Shown here: piece by piece, positions 8,781 to 15,875 of the stretch
Layout: the number at the start of each line of letters is the position of its first letter
Position numbering within the stretch: position 1 is the first letter of the stretch
Origin: an uncultured Granulosicoccaceae bacterium
GTDB taxonomy: Bacteria > Pseudomonadota > Gammaproteobacteria > Granulosicoccales > Granulosicoccaceae
Direction: 5' to 3'
Length of the DNA: 41,985 nt
NCBI GenBank assembly: GCA_938041955.1
Contig: CALISD010000053.1
Coordinates: 1 to 41,985, forward strand
The notes under the pieces: model-generated
What the model saw: only the letters and a program-made list of their open reading frames with translations
What the model was told of the DNA's origin: nothing
Database searches by the model: none
Made by a program: the position numbers and the translations under genes

Positions 8781-8800
8781 CAGTCTCTCAGTAGAGACTG
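8781..8800. repeat. 8-bp inverted repeat between the hydrolase gene and its FNR-like box
   Basis: CAGTCTCT-cagt-AGAGACTG, a perfect palindrome. Measured from the box at 8810-8823, it would cover the -10 region of the hydrolase promoter, the same geometry as the palindrome at 6211-6239. Confidence 0.5.
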
Positions 8801-8809
8801 TATATTCAA

Positions 8810-8823
8810 TTGATTCATATCAT
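8810..8823 (-). promoter_or_regulatory. FNR/Dnr-like box upstream of the hydrolase gene
   Basis: TTGATtcatATCAT, 9 of 10 matches, centred 151 bp before the hydrolase start, the longest spacing in the set. It may act on either divergent gene. Confidence 0.5.
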
Positions 8824-8887
8824 ATTCCACTTATCTTGACACTTTACTGAAATCACCGGAGCTTTGGTTTTTTTTGGAATTGAGGAT

Positions 8888-8901
8888 TTGATCAGTATCA
8901 A
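8888..8901 (+). promoter_or_regulatory. Perfect FNR/Dnr box upstream of the APC permease
   Basis: TTGATcagtATCAA, 10 of 10 matches, centred 66 bp before the permease start at 8961. An AT-rich hexamer about 30 bp downstream (around 8922-8928) is a plausible -10 element. Confidence 0.8.
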
Positions 8902-8960
8902 TACGAATGGCTGTATGAAGGTAAGAATAGTGGTAACAATCAGGTAGACAGAGCGATTCA

Positions 8961-10232
8961 ATGACGACAGTATCAGCTAAAGCCGTGGGCCGCCACGGTC
9001 AGCCAAAAGCCGAGCAGCCGGTATCGTTACATCGAAGATTGACTCTGCCTTTACTGGTGTTCTACGGTGTTGGTGTAACCATTGGCGCTGGTATATTTGC
9101 GTTGATTGGGGAAGTGGTTCGTACAGCCGGAAATCAAGCACCCATCGCATTTTTGTTGGCCGGCGGTATCGCAGGTGCGACAGGGATCAGCTATGCGATC
9201 CTGTCTAGTGTTTTTCCGCGTGCCGGAGGTGAAGCAGTTTATGTCAACCTTGCGCTGGGTAGCGTGTTTGCCAGGTTCGTAGGGTTTGGGGTTACAGCCA
9301 CCGCCATCATTTCCAGTGCTGTGATCTCTCAGGCGTTTGCTGGATACCTTGGAACGTTGTTGCCCATTGCGGAGCCGGTACTAATTATTGGCATCTTACT
9401 GTTGCTGGCGTCGGTTGCCTGTTTGGGCGTGCGCGAGAGCGTCTATTTTGCTGCAGTAATTACTATCCTGGAGGTAGGAACGCTGATGATTGTAATATTT
9501 TTCGGCGCCCCTCTTTTGGCAGATACCAGCGTATATAGCAAAGTCTTTTCGTTTACAGGTAATTCTTCGGTTGGTCTGACGATGACGTTAAGTGCAGCGG
9601 TGATTGCTTTTTTTGCCTTCATCGGTTTTGAAGATATCGCCAATATGGCAGAAGAGACGGTAAACCCCAGGCATGTAATGCCCAGAGCGATAATATACAC
9701 GCTGTGCATTACCGTTATCGTGTACGTTTTAGTAGCGCTCATTGCTGTGGCCATACCGAACCGCGAACTGCTAACCACCAGCAACGCACCACTAGCCACG
9801 CTATTTGAATCGGTGAGTGGCCTGTCTGGCAAGCCGGTCTCTGCCATGGCATCAATTGCGATGATCAACGGCATTCTGGTACAGATAGTCATGGCCAGTC
9901 GAATAATTTATGGCATGACGCGTGAGGGTTTAGCGCCGAAGGCACTTGGTGTCCTGAATCATAGAAGGCGAACGCCTGTCAGAGCAATCGTTTTGGTCAC
10001 TGGGTTAATTGCAGTACTCGCATTGTGGCTCCCGCTGGTCAATCTGGCGCAAGCAACAAGTCTTATTATCCTTTCAGTTTTTATCCTGGTTAATATCGCA
10101 TTGTGGCTGTTGGGAGGTGCAAACGATGCTTTTCCTGTTGTCGCCAGGTGGAGGTATTGGGGTCTGTTCGGAGCGACTATATCATTCTTGTTGCTCGCTT
10201 CAGAGCTGTTGAGGATGGTGTCTTGGTTTTAA
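8961..10232 (+). CDS. APC-superfamily amino acid permease
   Basis: 423-residue inner-membrane transporter with roughly 12 hydrophobic helices. The first carries the diagnostic APC motif G-x-G-x-x-I-G-A-G-I-F (GVGVTIGAGIF, from about residue 36), and helix 6 contains FFAFIGFEDIANMAEE, the conserved substrate-gating segment of basic amino acid and polyamine carriers (YAT/CAT-like groups). The substrate is probably an amino acid or polyamine; I cannot choose. A perfect FNR box at 8888-8901 implies induction under low oxygen or nitric oxide, where amino acid antiport could serve pH or energy homeostasis (inference). Followed after 97 bp by the DUF4389 gene. Confidence 0.9.
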   Translation: MTTVSAKAVGRHGQPKAEQPVSLHRRLTLPLLVFYGVGVTIGAGIFALIGEVVRTAGNQAPIAFLLAGGIAGATGISYAILSSVFPRAGGEAVYVNLALGSVFARFVGFGVTATAIISSAVISQAFAGYLGTLLPIAEPVLIIGILLLLASVACLGVRESVYFAAVITILEVGTLMIVIFFGAPLLADTSVYSKVFSFTGNSSVGLTMTLSAAVIAFFAFIGFEDIANMAEETVNPRHVMPRAIIYTLCITVIVYVLVALIAVAIPNRELLTTSNAPLATLFESVSGLSGKPVSAMASIAMINGILVQIVMASRIIYGMTREGLAPKALGVLNHRRRTPVRAIVLVTGLIAVLALWLPLVNLAQATSLIILSVFILVNIALWLLGGANDAFPVVARWRYWGLFGATISFLLLASELLRMVSWF

Positions 10233-10236
10233 TCAA
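10223..10236 (+). promoter_or_regulatory. Possible FNR/Dnr-like box at the end of the permease gene
   Basis: TTGGTtttaATCAA, 9 of 10 matches, overlapping the permease stop codon and centred 100 bp before the DUF4389 gene. It lies in coding sequence, so it may be chance. Confidence 0.3.
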
Positions 10237-10329
10237 CCGAATATGAATTGTTTTACTTTAGTGGTTTTGCTTTAACAGGGTACGACGTATTTTTTTACTT
10301 GACTTAATTCACCAGGGAGTAAACACAGG

Positions 10330-10644
10330 ATGAACACTACAACAGAAAATATTAATCAACATGATCAGCCTGAAAAAGTAGAGGACGGTAACGGCGATAA
10401 CAAACTGTCTCACTGGATTCGTCTGGCCTACATGATATTTTTCTTCATCGTATTAGAGCTCGCAAAGACAGTGGTTTTGTTGCTGGCGGTGGCGTCGTTT
10501 CTGGCAATCATTCTTAAAGGCAATGCGTTGGAACAGGCGGTGAAATTTGGTGCGACATTGGCAACCTATCTGAAAGAAGTGATATTGTTCTTAACCTTCA
10601 ACGAAGAACAGGCACCCTGGCCGTTTTCTAAGTGGCCCGACTAA
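10330..10644 (+). CDS. DUF4389-family small membrane protein
   Basis: 104 residues. A polar, acidic N-terminus (about 30 residues) precedes two hydrophobic helices (about 36-62 and 68-98) and ends with APWPFSKWP, the FxxWP-like ending common in DUF4389 proteins. The motif HWIRLAYMIFFFIVLELAKTV is typical of this family, often found beside lipases or stress genes; no biochemical role is known to me. A CAGGGAG ribosome binding site precedes the ATG. It probably shares the permease transcript or uses the weak box at 10223-10236. Confidence 0.7.
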   Translation: MNTTTENINQHDQPEKVEDGNGDNKLSHWIRLAYMIFFFIVLELAKTVVLLLAVASFLAIILKGNALEQAVKFGATLATYLKEVILFLTFNEEQAPWPFSKWPD

Positions 10645-11198
10645 TTTCAACTAACCCCGGGCAGACCTTGCACTTTCGGATTGAATTCAATAAACGAGGC
10701 AATACTCCTGCTTTTGGTTCCCACAATGAGCATTCCAGATCGGAGAGATCCAATGCCGACTTGTGAAGAGCAAGTTAAAATGACCAGTTGCCCTGAGCTA
10801 TGGTGAGTTGTCATTCGGTAGACCCGGAAAATTCCTGGTGGCTTATGCCGGCAATTTAGCAAGGCAACATAACTTGCCACTCAGCGCGCCTGTTGAATTC
10901 ATAATACTGCCGTTATCAGCTATTGCTCTTATAGGACCCTATGTTTTGGTCAATCTCAGGTTCATATCAGCTAGCCACCTAGTATTCAGAGATGCCTGGT
11001 GCCAGCCTGTGCGTTCAAAGAAGTAAAAAGCGGTGGCAAGGAGATTTCAGTCCCGGGGCTGTGGTCAGTTTACCTGCGTTTAGACGGATATCACTGTTTT
11101 TTATGTGCGTTCGCTGCCGTGCCGGTTATGTCTCGCCGTTTCATTAATATATCTGCTCTCTGTAACTTCGAGATTCCCAACACCGTAATTTTAGAGGA
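10645..11198. other. About 550 bp with no convincing gene
   Basis: Open frames exist on both strands (a 77-codon one on the minus strand at 10647-10880 and a 67-codon one at 10999-11202), but none has a good ribosome binding site, a recognisable domain or a promoter. The minus-strand frame ends 2 bp after the DUF4389 stop and I do not recognise it. This is the beginning of an accessory-looking stretch that runs to nirK; it may hold decayed genes. Confidence 0.4.
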
Positions 11199-11212
11199 TT
11201 GATTGACATCAA
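11199..11212 (+). promoter_or_regulatory. Perfect FNR/Dnr box upstream of a small unknown gene
   Basis: TTGATtgacATCAA, 10 of 10 matches, centred 91 bp before the start at 11297. The same 14 bases occur upstream of the exporter operon (34237-34250). Confidence 0.75.
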
Positions 11213-11296
11213 ACACAACATGGTTCGACTGCCCTACTGTGAACCTGACGGGGCAAGCCGTTAAAATATTTTGCAACTTAACTCTAGGAAAGGACA

Positions 11297-11587
11297 ATGA
11301 CTATTACCCGAGAATTTGAATCGCAGTGTACACACGCTGTCTTTATGGGGAACTTACCAAAAGCCCTGGGCAACAAGCCTTACGAAGTTTTTGATAACAA
11401 GGTGGTGGTATTCGATGGTCCGCGGAAGGTCAATATTACAGTATCTGAAAAACCAATCAGAGAGCTTGGATCGCTTGATCTTCCAATGGAAGGTGCAGTA
11501 TTTGAGTTTGAGAACTATTCAGACGGTGAAGTAGATGACTTTATGAAGGATTATCGACTGCATACTCTTCGCTGCGGTGGTGGTTAG
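11297..11587 (+). CDS. Small unknown protein, FNR-box controlled
   Basis: 96 residues, soluble, acidic; I recognise no family. It alternates short hydrophobic strands (TITREFES, VVVFDGPRKVNITV, GAVFEFENY) with charged turns, suggesting a compact beta-rich fold, and ends CGGG. There is no signal peptide or transmembrane segment, and only two cysteines. It is taken as real because a clear AGGAAAGGA ribosome binding site precedes the ATG and a perfect FNR box lies at a spacing like that of its neighbours. It stands alone, with no same-strand partner nearby before nirK. Confidence 0.6.
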   Translation: MTITREFESQCTHAVFMGNLPKALGNKPYEVFDNKVVVFDGPRKVNITVSEKPIRELGSLDLPMEGAVFEFENYSDGEVDDFMKDYRLHTLRCGGG

Positions 11588-12362
11588 CTCTTTTTGGGTC
11601 TGGCTGCTAGTGGCTGTGCGGGAAGTTCGGTAACAAACCTTTCACAGCCACGGTTATCAGAGTAAGGCGGGAAAATGCAGGCATAGCAGGGCCTACGTCG
11701 AATTCTTTCTAACGCCTCTATGGCGGCTGTGGCTTCGATCCGTGTTATTGAACTTTCCAAACAGCCCACTAGCCTGCATTATTCACAAGGCGACGAGGAA
11801 AACTAAGGCAAACACCCGTAAACATAGGTCTGAACTGTCATTGGAGGGCTACTTTGAAAATAGCAGTGTGTCTATTCGCCATCAGACGAAAATATCGCGT
11901 CACATATCGCATGATTAAGCTCGGCACGTGGCGGGCCACGTTTCTCACTCTATCATGCGACCTGTTTAGCGCTATTTCCGCTGAGTGACGAATCCTCATG
12001 AATAATGCAGGCTAGGTACTTCCTCCATGCGTCGTTCGGGGTCTCCAGGCTGGACACCCTTTATGCGCTCGCAAAACGCTCTCGATTACTTTACAAGTCT
12101 TATACGCTCTGGTGGTTTGATTAACTGACCTCAACTGTTCTGCTACCTAGTACCTGGCGTACTGTGTTAGACAAAAATCACACGCCAGAGCTTCGACGGT
12201 CTCTGCAGCGACGACTGCAATATGTGAGTCGGCTGATCAAAGTGTCATTTTCTTGTGATAAACCTTCTTTATATAAAACTATGGGTTATCTTGCTCTCGA
12301 AGAGAAAACAAACTTTGTCGATCATTCTAATCAGCTCACAGTCTAACGGTGATTCTTCGGCT
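11588..12362. other. About 775 bp of non-coding accessory DNA before nirK
   Basis: Apart from the MITE-like element at 11769-12015 I see no gene. A minus-strand frame at 11584-11769 (GTG start, 61 codons) containing CYACIFPPYS abuts the element and might be a broken gene end, but it has no ribosome binding site. A 60-codon frame at 12164-12346 is also unsupported. Confidence 0.4.
11769..12015. mobile_element. MITE-like element with 17-bp terminal inverted repeats
   Basis: Perfect inverted repeats at 11769-11785 (CTAGCCTGCATTATTCA) and 11999-12015 bound a 247-bp non-coding unit. Both outer ends are CTAG, which could be a 4-bp target duplication around 13-bp repeats (CCTGCATTATTCA). Inside are nested palindromes: 9-bp arms at 11907-11915 and 11952-11960, and ACGTGG/CCACGT at 11926-11931 and 11936-11941. 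No transposase is encoded, so it would be a non-autonomous element or the remnant of an insertion sequence. The family is not assignable by eye. Confidence 0.55.
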
Positions 12363-12376
12363 TTGATTGGTATCAA
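12363..12376 (+). promoter_or_regulatory. Perfect FNR/Dnr box upstream of nirK
   Basis: TTGATtggtATCAA, 10 of 10 matches, centred 69 bp before the nirK start. A TATAAG hexamer at 12397-12402 sits where the -10 element of a class II FNR/Dnr promoter should be. Confidence 0.85.
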
Positions 12377-12438
12377 TCTTAAATGGTTCGTTTTGGTATA
12401 AGGTGGAGCCTTCAGGTAATTTACTTAAGGAAGTTATC

Positions 12439-13557
12439 ATGCTAAACCGCAGACGATTATTGCAGGGTGCAGCCGGAGCAATCGCCACTACTCCACTCTT
12501 ACCAGCCGGTATGTTTATTCTAAAGGGTTAAGCACTGATAGATACAAGCCGTGGGATATTTCATCTCTGGAAAGAGTAAAGGTAGCCCTGGTTCCACCCC
12601 CAATGGTACATAAGCACGCCCAGCACTCTATCGGCGATCCTAAAGTAGTCACGTTGACTATCGAAGAAAAGAAACTGGTGATTGATAACGCTGGTACCAC
12701 GTTGCAGGCTATGACATTCAATGGTTCCGTACCAGGCCCCATGATGATTGTTCATGAGGGAGACTACGTGGAGCTAACATTGATCAATCCAAAATCAAAC
12801 ATGCTGCCGCATAATATAGATTTTCATGCAGCTACCGGCGCCATGGGCGGTGGTGAGCTTACATTGGTTAATCCCGGTCAAAAAGCAAAACTTCGCTTTC
12901 GTGCGACACGCGCCGGTACCTTTGTATATCATTGTGCACCAGGTGGCCCAATGATTCCCTGGCACGTAGTGTCTGGCATTAGTGGCTGTATCATGGTGTT
13001 ACCAAAAGAGGGCCTGGAGAATGAGCTTGGAGAGCCGTTAAAATACGACAAGCTCTATTACATTGGTGAGAACGACTTCTATATCCCGAGGGATAAAACC
13101 GGACAGTTTAAGAATTACAACACGTTGATGGAGTCATATGGAGACAGCATAGCGACCATGAATGGCCTGGTGCCATCGCATGTTGTCTTCAACGGTAAGG
13201 TAGGTGCACTTACCGGGGAGAATGCAATGACCGCCAATGTAGGCGAAACTGTACTCATAGTGCATTCTCAGGCTAATCGGGATACACGCCCTCATTTGAT
13301 TGGTGGCCATGCTGACTACGCGTGGGAAACCGGAAAATTTCACAACCCGCCTCAAAAAGACCTTGAAACCTGGTTTATTCGTGGCGGTTCCGCCGGCAGT
13401 GCACTGTATACATTTCGTCAACCAGGCCTGTACGCTTATGTAAACCATAACCTTATTGAAGCTATCAACCTCGGTGCTGCAGCACATTTTGTATGTCGAA
13501 GGGGAATGGAATAATGACTTGATGCAGCAGCTCGAAGCGCCCGCAAGTATAATCTAA
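12439..13557 (+). pseudogene. nirK: Copper nitrite reductase NirK with two frameshifts and a missing axial Met ligand
   Basis: NirK reduces nitrite to nitric oxide in the periplasm. The start at 12439 (AAGGAAG ribosome binding site) opens a twin-arginine signal ([12 protein letters not shown]), but that frame stops at 12529-12531. The mature protein continues in another frame: the residues around [18 protein letters not shown] are readable from about 12522, and the longest uninterrupted frame runs 12603-13514. A second slip near 13487-13491 moves the ending [15 protein letters not shown] to a frame closing at 13557. Each slip is one base in or beside a short A or T run. Corrected length is about 372 residues, normal for the family. 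Ligands present are His (12810, 12963) and Cys (12933) for type 1 copper, and His (12825, 12930, 13446) for type 2. The axial Met expected five residues after the second type 1 His is Ile (ATT, 12978). Either a decaying gene or an intact gene with sequence errors. Confidence 0.9.
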
Positions 13558-13578
13558 ATATATACTGACCTTGAAGCC

Positions 13579-13609
13579 GCATATGTTGAGCATTCAGCTC
13601 AACATATGC
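13579..13609. repeat. 13-bp perfect hairpin between nirK and the DUF1971 gene
   Basis: GCATATGTTGAGC-attca-GCTCAACATATGC starts 22 bp after the restored nirK stop. It lacks a following T-run, so it is not a classical terminator; it could stabilise the nirK mRNA 3' end, act as a processing site or be an operator. Confidence 0.6.
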
Positions 13610-13749
13610 CTATCAGAGAAGATGTTCGTTTCTGCCTCCCTGTTTCCATAGTGATTTAAATGATGCAGCCAGGAAACCATAAGAATTCGATTGCAACAGA
13701 TAACAGTGCAATCGGGTATTTTGCGACAACCTCAGGAACTAATAGAACG

Positions 13750-14055
13750 ATGACCACAACTGATCAAAACATCCCTGCAACATTTACTGCTTATAAAACC
13801 ACCAAGCTGTTTACCCATGAGACCGTTCCAAAAGGGTTTACGAAAGAACACTCCACGTCTAAAGGTGTGTGGGCTCTTCTGCATGTACGAACGGGTTCTT
13901 TGCAGTTTATGATTGACGAGAACGGGCAAGAAGCCGTCTATAAAATTACACCTGATGTCCCTCGTGTTATTGTTGAGGAACAACCGCATCACATCATCAT
14001 TGATGGTCCTGTCTCATTTCAACTGGAGTTCTTTCGAGATCCGGCAGCAGCATGA
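13750..14055 (+). CDS. DUF1971 (YeaR/TehB-like) small cupin protein
   Basis: About 101 residues from this start. The body (FTHETVPKGFTKEHSTSKGVWALLHV, then a strand LQFMIDENG and an ending with QLEFF) matches the DUF1971 single-domain cupin family that includes E. coli YeaR, a nitrate/nitrite/NO-induced protein; that link is family knowledge. The usual histidines of metal cupins are few here: one in the KEH segment and a pair (HH) late, so metal binding is uncertain. An upstream in-frame ATG at 13660 would add 30 low-complexity residues but has no ribosome binding site; 13750 has AGGAAC ahead of it. It follows nirK on the same strand with no box of its own, so it may depend on the nirK promoter. 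Confidence 0.7.
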   Translation: MTTTDQNIPATFTAYKTTKLFTHETVPKGFTKEHSTSKGVWALLHVRTGSLQFMIDENGQEAVYKITPDVPRVIVEEQPHHIIIDGPVSFQLEFFRDPAAA

Positions 14056-14340
14056 TTCAATTAACCCGACCGCGCTTCAGTTGTCTCTCGCGCGGCCTGT
14101 GCAACAGGAGAAGATTGTAGGTACCCCGGCAATATTAGCGTGGCAGCCTTCGGGCTATCGGTGTGTAAATATGTCGGTCTGGTGTTAGTAGGTTTCTTAC
14201 CAGTCTTGATCGCGAGGTGGGTGTAAGTGCTGGAGAAAGTTAAAGCGCCAACTTGACGCTGTTTGTTATTATCTAAGCTACTAGTGGGCACGGGGATTTG
14301 TAGTAATAAAGAAACCTGACTGGCAGTAAATTGCCTAACA

Positions 14341-14763
14341 TTAGAGGTTTTCGTGGCACATCAAACAACTTTTTCTAAGTCCTATCGCTGGTTCATAGTC
14401 TGGTGGCGATTGAAGTGCGAACTCTTTTGCCATTGAGATATCGTGAATGAATGATCCAAGATACGGGTCTGCAACGGAATAGCCGTATAGTTCCTCACCG
14501 TCTTTTAGAATTCGCGCCGTTGAGTTAAGCAAATCCAATTCTCTCAACACCCGATCTTGCCTTTCAGAGTCAGTAAGTCCTGTATCAATGCTAAGGAGCA
14601 TGAGGTTTCTTATACTCGTTAACATATACCGCATATCTTCATTTAGCAGGCTGTTGTGATTCATCTGGACGGGATGTGTTTGGGGTATATCTGTGATTAT
14701 TGCGCAAGCCGCGACAAGCAAGGGTGTCAGTCCGAGTAGCAATGTGGATTTCATTTTTCTCAT
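14341..14763 (-). CDS. Small lipoprotein with a C-terminal haem c site
   Basis: 140 residues. A lipoprotein signal ends in LVAAC (Cys20); Ala at +2 predicts the outer membrane. The body is helical, with the pattern of four-helix cytochromes: ML-x-x-I-x-x-L-x-L-L segments and a DILxxAxE-like helix near the end. The protein ends in CLMCHENL, a canonical CxxCH haem c attachment (C133, C136, H137) at the extreme C-terminus, as in class II (c-prime-like) cytochromes, though shorter and with no clear distal ligand. It could be a periplasmic electron carrier, an NO-binding cytochrome or a sensor. A perfect FNR box lies 84 bp upstream, and nirK is 0.8 kb away on the other strand. Family-level call tentative. 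Confidence 0.65.
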   Translation of the reverse strand: MRKMKSTLLLGLTPLLVAACAIITDIPQTHPVQMNHNSLLNEDMRYMLTSIRNLMLLSIDTGLTDSERQDRVLRELDLLNSTARILKDGEELYGYSVADPYLGSFIHDISMAKEFALQSPPDYEPAIGLRKSCLMCHENL

Positions 14764-14840
14764 GATAGCCTCTGGTGGTGAAATTCTTGATGGTCATCTG
14801 TTGCGTTGTGTTAACTATGAAACGTATTTGAAATGTACAT

Positions 14841-14854
14841 TTGATTCACATCAA
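14841..14854 (-). promoter_or_regulatory. Perfect FNR/Dnr box upstream of the haem c lipoprotein
   Basis: TTGATtcacATCAA, 10 of 10 matches, centred 84 bp before the lipoprotein start at 14763. Confidence 0.8.
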
Positions 14855-14885
14855 TTCTATCCAATCAGAAAAATAGCCTGTATGG

Positions 14886-14909
14886 GGAAAACGCCGCGAT
14901 ACTCGCGGC
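14886..14909 (-). terminator. Terminator after the second usp gene
   Basis: Read on the minus strand, GCCGCG-agtat-CGCGGC is followed by GTTTTC, 22 bp after the stop of the Usp gene at 14932. A short T-run makes it moderately convincing. Confidence 0.6.
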
Positions 14910-14931
14910 TTCAAATTCCAATTTCGGTGTG

Positions 14932-15777
14932 TTAATGCACCAACAATACAGGCAACGCGCATTCGTTCAGAATCTCCCCGGTGGTACCGCCAAACAGTCG
15001 CTCACGTAAAGGCGATCTACCGTAAGACCCGCATACAATTAGATCCGCCCCAACCTCCAATGCGTGCTTTTGTATCACCGCAGAGACTTTGTTGCTCATA
15101 CTTTCGCGAGCATCTGCGGTAATGTTGATTTGGTGCCTTGATAAATACGCGGACAAATCCCAATCGACCTGATCAGACCCGGAATCATTTTGCTCATCTG
15201 CGTCGACAGTTAAAACGTAAACATTACTTGCGTTCTTAAGAAGGGGTACTGATTCGCTTACAGCCCGGCTCGCAGACCGCTTTCCATTCCAGGCTATCAG
15301 GACGGTATTAAATTTCAGTGTCTTTGGGGCTGAGCTATCAAATACAAAAAGTGGCTTTCCGGCAACAAATAGTGCACCGTGATACAAGCGCTTGGCAAAA
15401 GAGTTCAAGTTATCCTCTATCGTCGGGCGTTGTACCAGAACAATGTCTGCATACGCTGCATGTATTCCAATGGCATCGTCAACGAATATCCCGTCACCAA
15501 TTTCATATTTGGCGTCAAATCGTACCTTGGTATTTTCAAGCAGCGTTTTGATTTTCTGGATTTCTGTCTGTAGTTCTTTCTCTTTCTGCAACATTTGTTG
15601 AGCCCAGAGTTCGGCACTGGCGGTTTCACCTATTGTCATTAAAGGCGGAGACAGAGATTCATCGAACAATAGAACAGTTAAGTGCTTATTTTCCGACAGA
15701 CAAAGCTCTGCTACTGAAAGTAATGTGTCGTGTGATTGAGTGATATGGATTGGAAACAACACAGTTTCTATATTCAT
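14932..15777 (-). CDS. Universal stress protein with two tandem Usp domains
   Basis: 281 residues from the ATG at 15777, chosen because AAGGAG precedes it; a longer frame would run back through the FNR box. The N-terminal domain starts IETVLFPI; the C-terminal one has the G-2x-G-9x-G ATP-binding loop (GSYGRSPLRERLFGGTTG) near the end. Same architecture as the proteins at 5379-6173 and 19052-19888 but clearly diverged, so old paralogues rather than recent copies. The promoter has a perfect FNR box 62 bp upstream, and a terminator follows. Probably an anaerobic or energy-starvation survival protein. Confidence 0.92.
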   Translation of the reverse strand: MNIETVLFPIHITQSHDTLLSVAELCLSENKHLTVLLFDESLSPPLMTIGETASAELWAQQMLQKEKELQTEIQKIKTLLENTKVRFDAKYEIGDGIFVDDAIGIHAAYADIVLVQRPTIEDNLNSFAKRLYHGALFVAGKPLFVFDSSAPKTLKFNTVLIAWNGKRSASRAVSESVPLLKNASNVYVLTVDADEQNDSGSDQVDWDLSAYLSRHQINITADARESMSNKVSAVIQKHALEVGADLIVCGSYGRSPLRERLFGGTTGEILNECALPVLLVH

Positions 15778-15832
15778 TCTTAGTCTCCTTGTAGTTGTCA
15801 AATTCATGGTATCTAATAGCCACAGATATCTT

Positions 15833-15846
15833 TTGATACTGATCAA
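15833..15846 (-). promoter_or_regulatory. Perfect FNR/Dnr box upstream of the second usp gene
   Basis: TTGATactgATCAA, 10 of 10 matches, centred 62 bp before the start at 15777 and 30 bp after the stop codon of the preceding ATP-grasp-like gene. Confidence 0.85.
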
Positions 15847-15875
15847 AGCGGCTATTGATACTTAGCTTTTGTCGG

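Noticed and set aside
9443..9892. 149-codon open frame on the minus strand
   Set aside because: Lies wholly inside the APC permease gene on the opposite strand; no motif and no start signals.
10298..10311. TTGACttaaTTCAC before the DUF4389 gene
   Set aside because: About 7 of 10 matches and too close to the ribosome binding site to work as an activator site.
11584..11769. 61-codon minus-strand frame with CYACIFPPYS
   Set aside because: GTG start inside the end of the MITE-like repeat, no ribosome binding site, no family recognised; could be a gene remnant but not callable.
12164..12346. 60-codon + strand frame upstream of nirK
   Set aside because: No ribosome binding site or motif, and it runs close to the nirK promoter.
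13134..13487. 117-codon minus-strand frame inside nirK
   Set aside because: The nirK reading on the + strand is unmistakable; this is a shadow.
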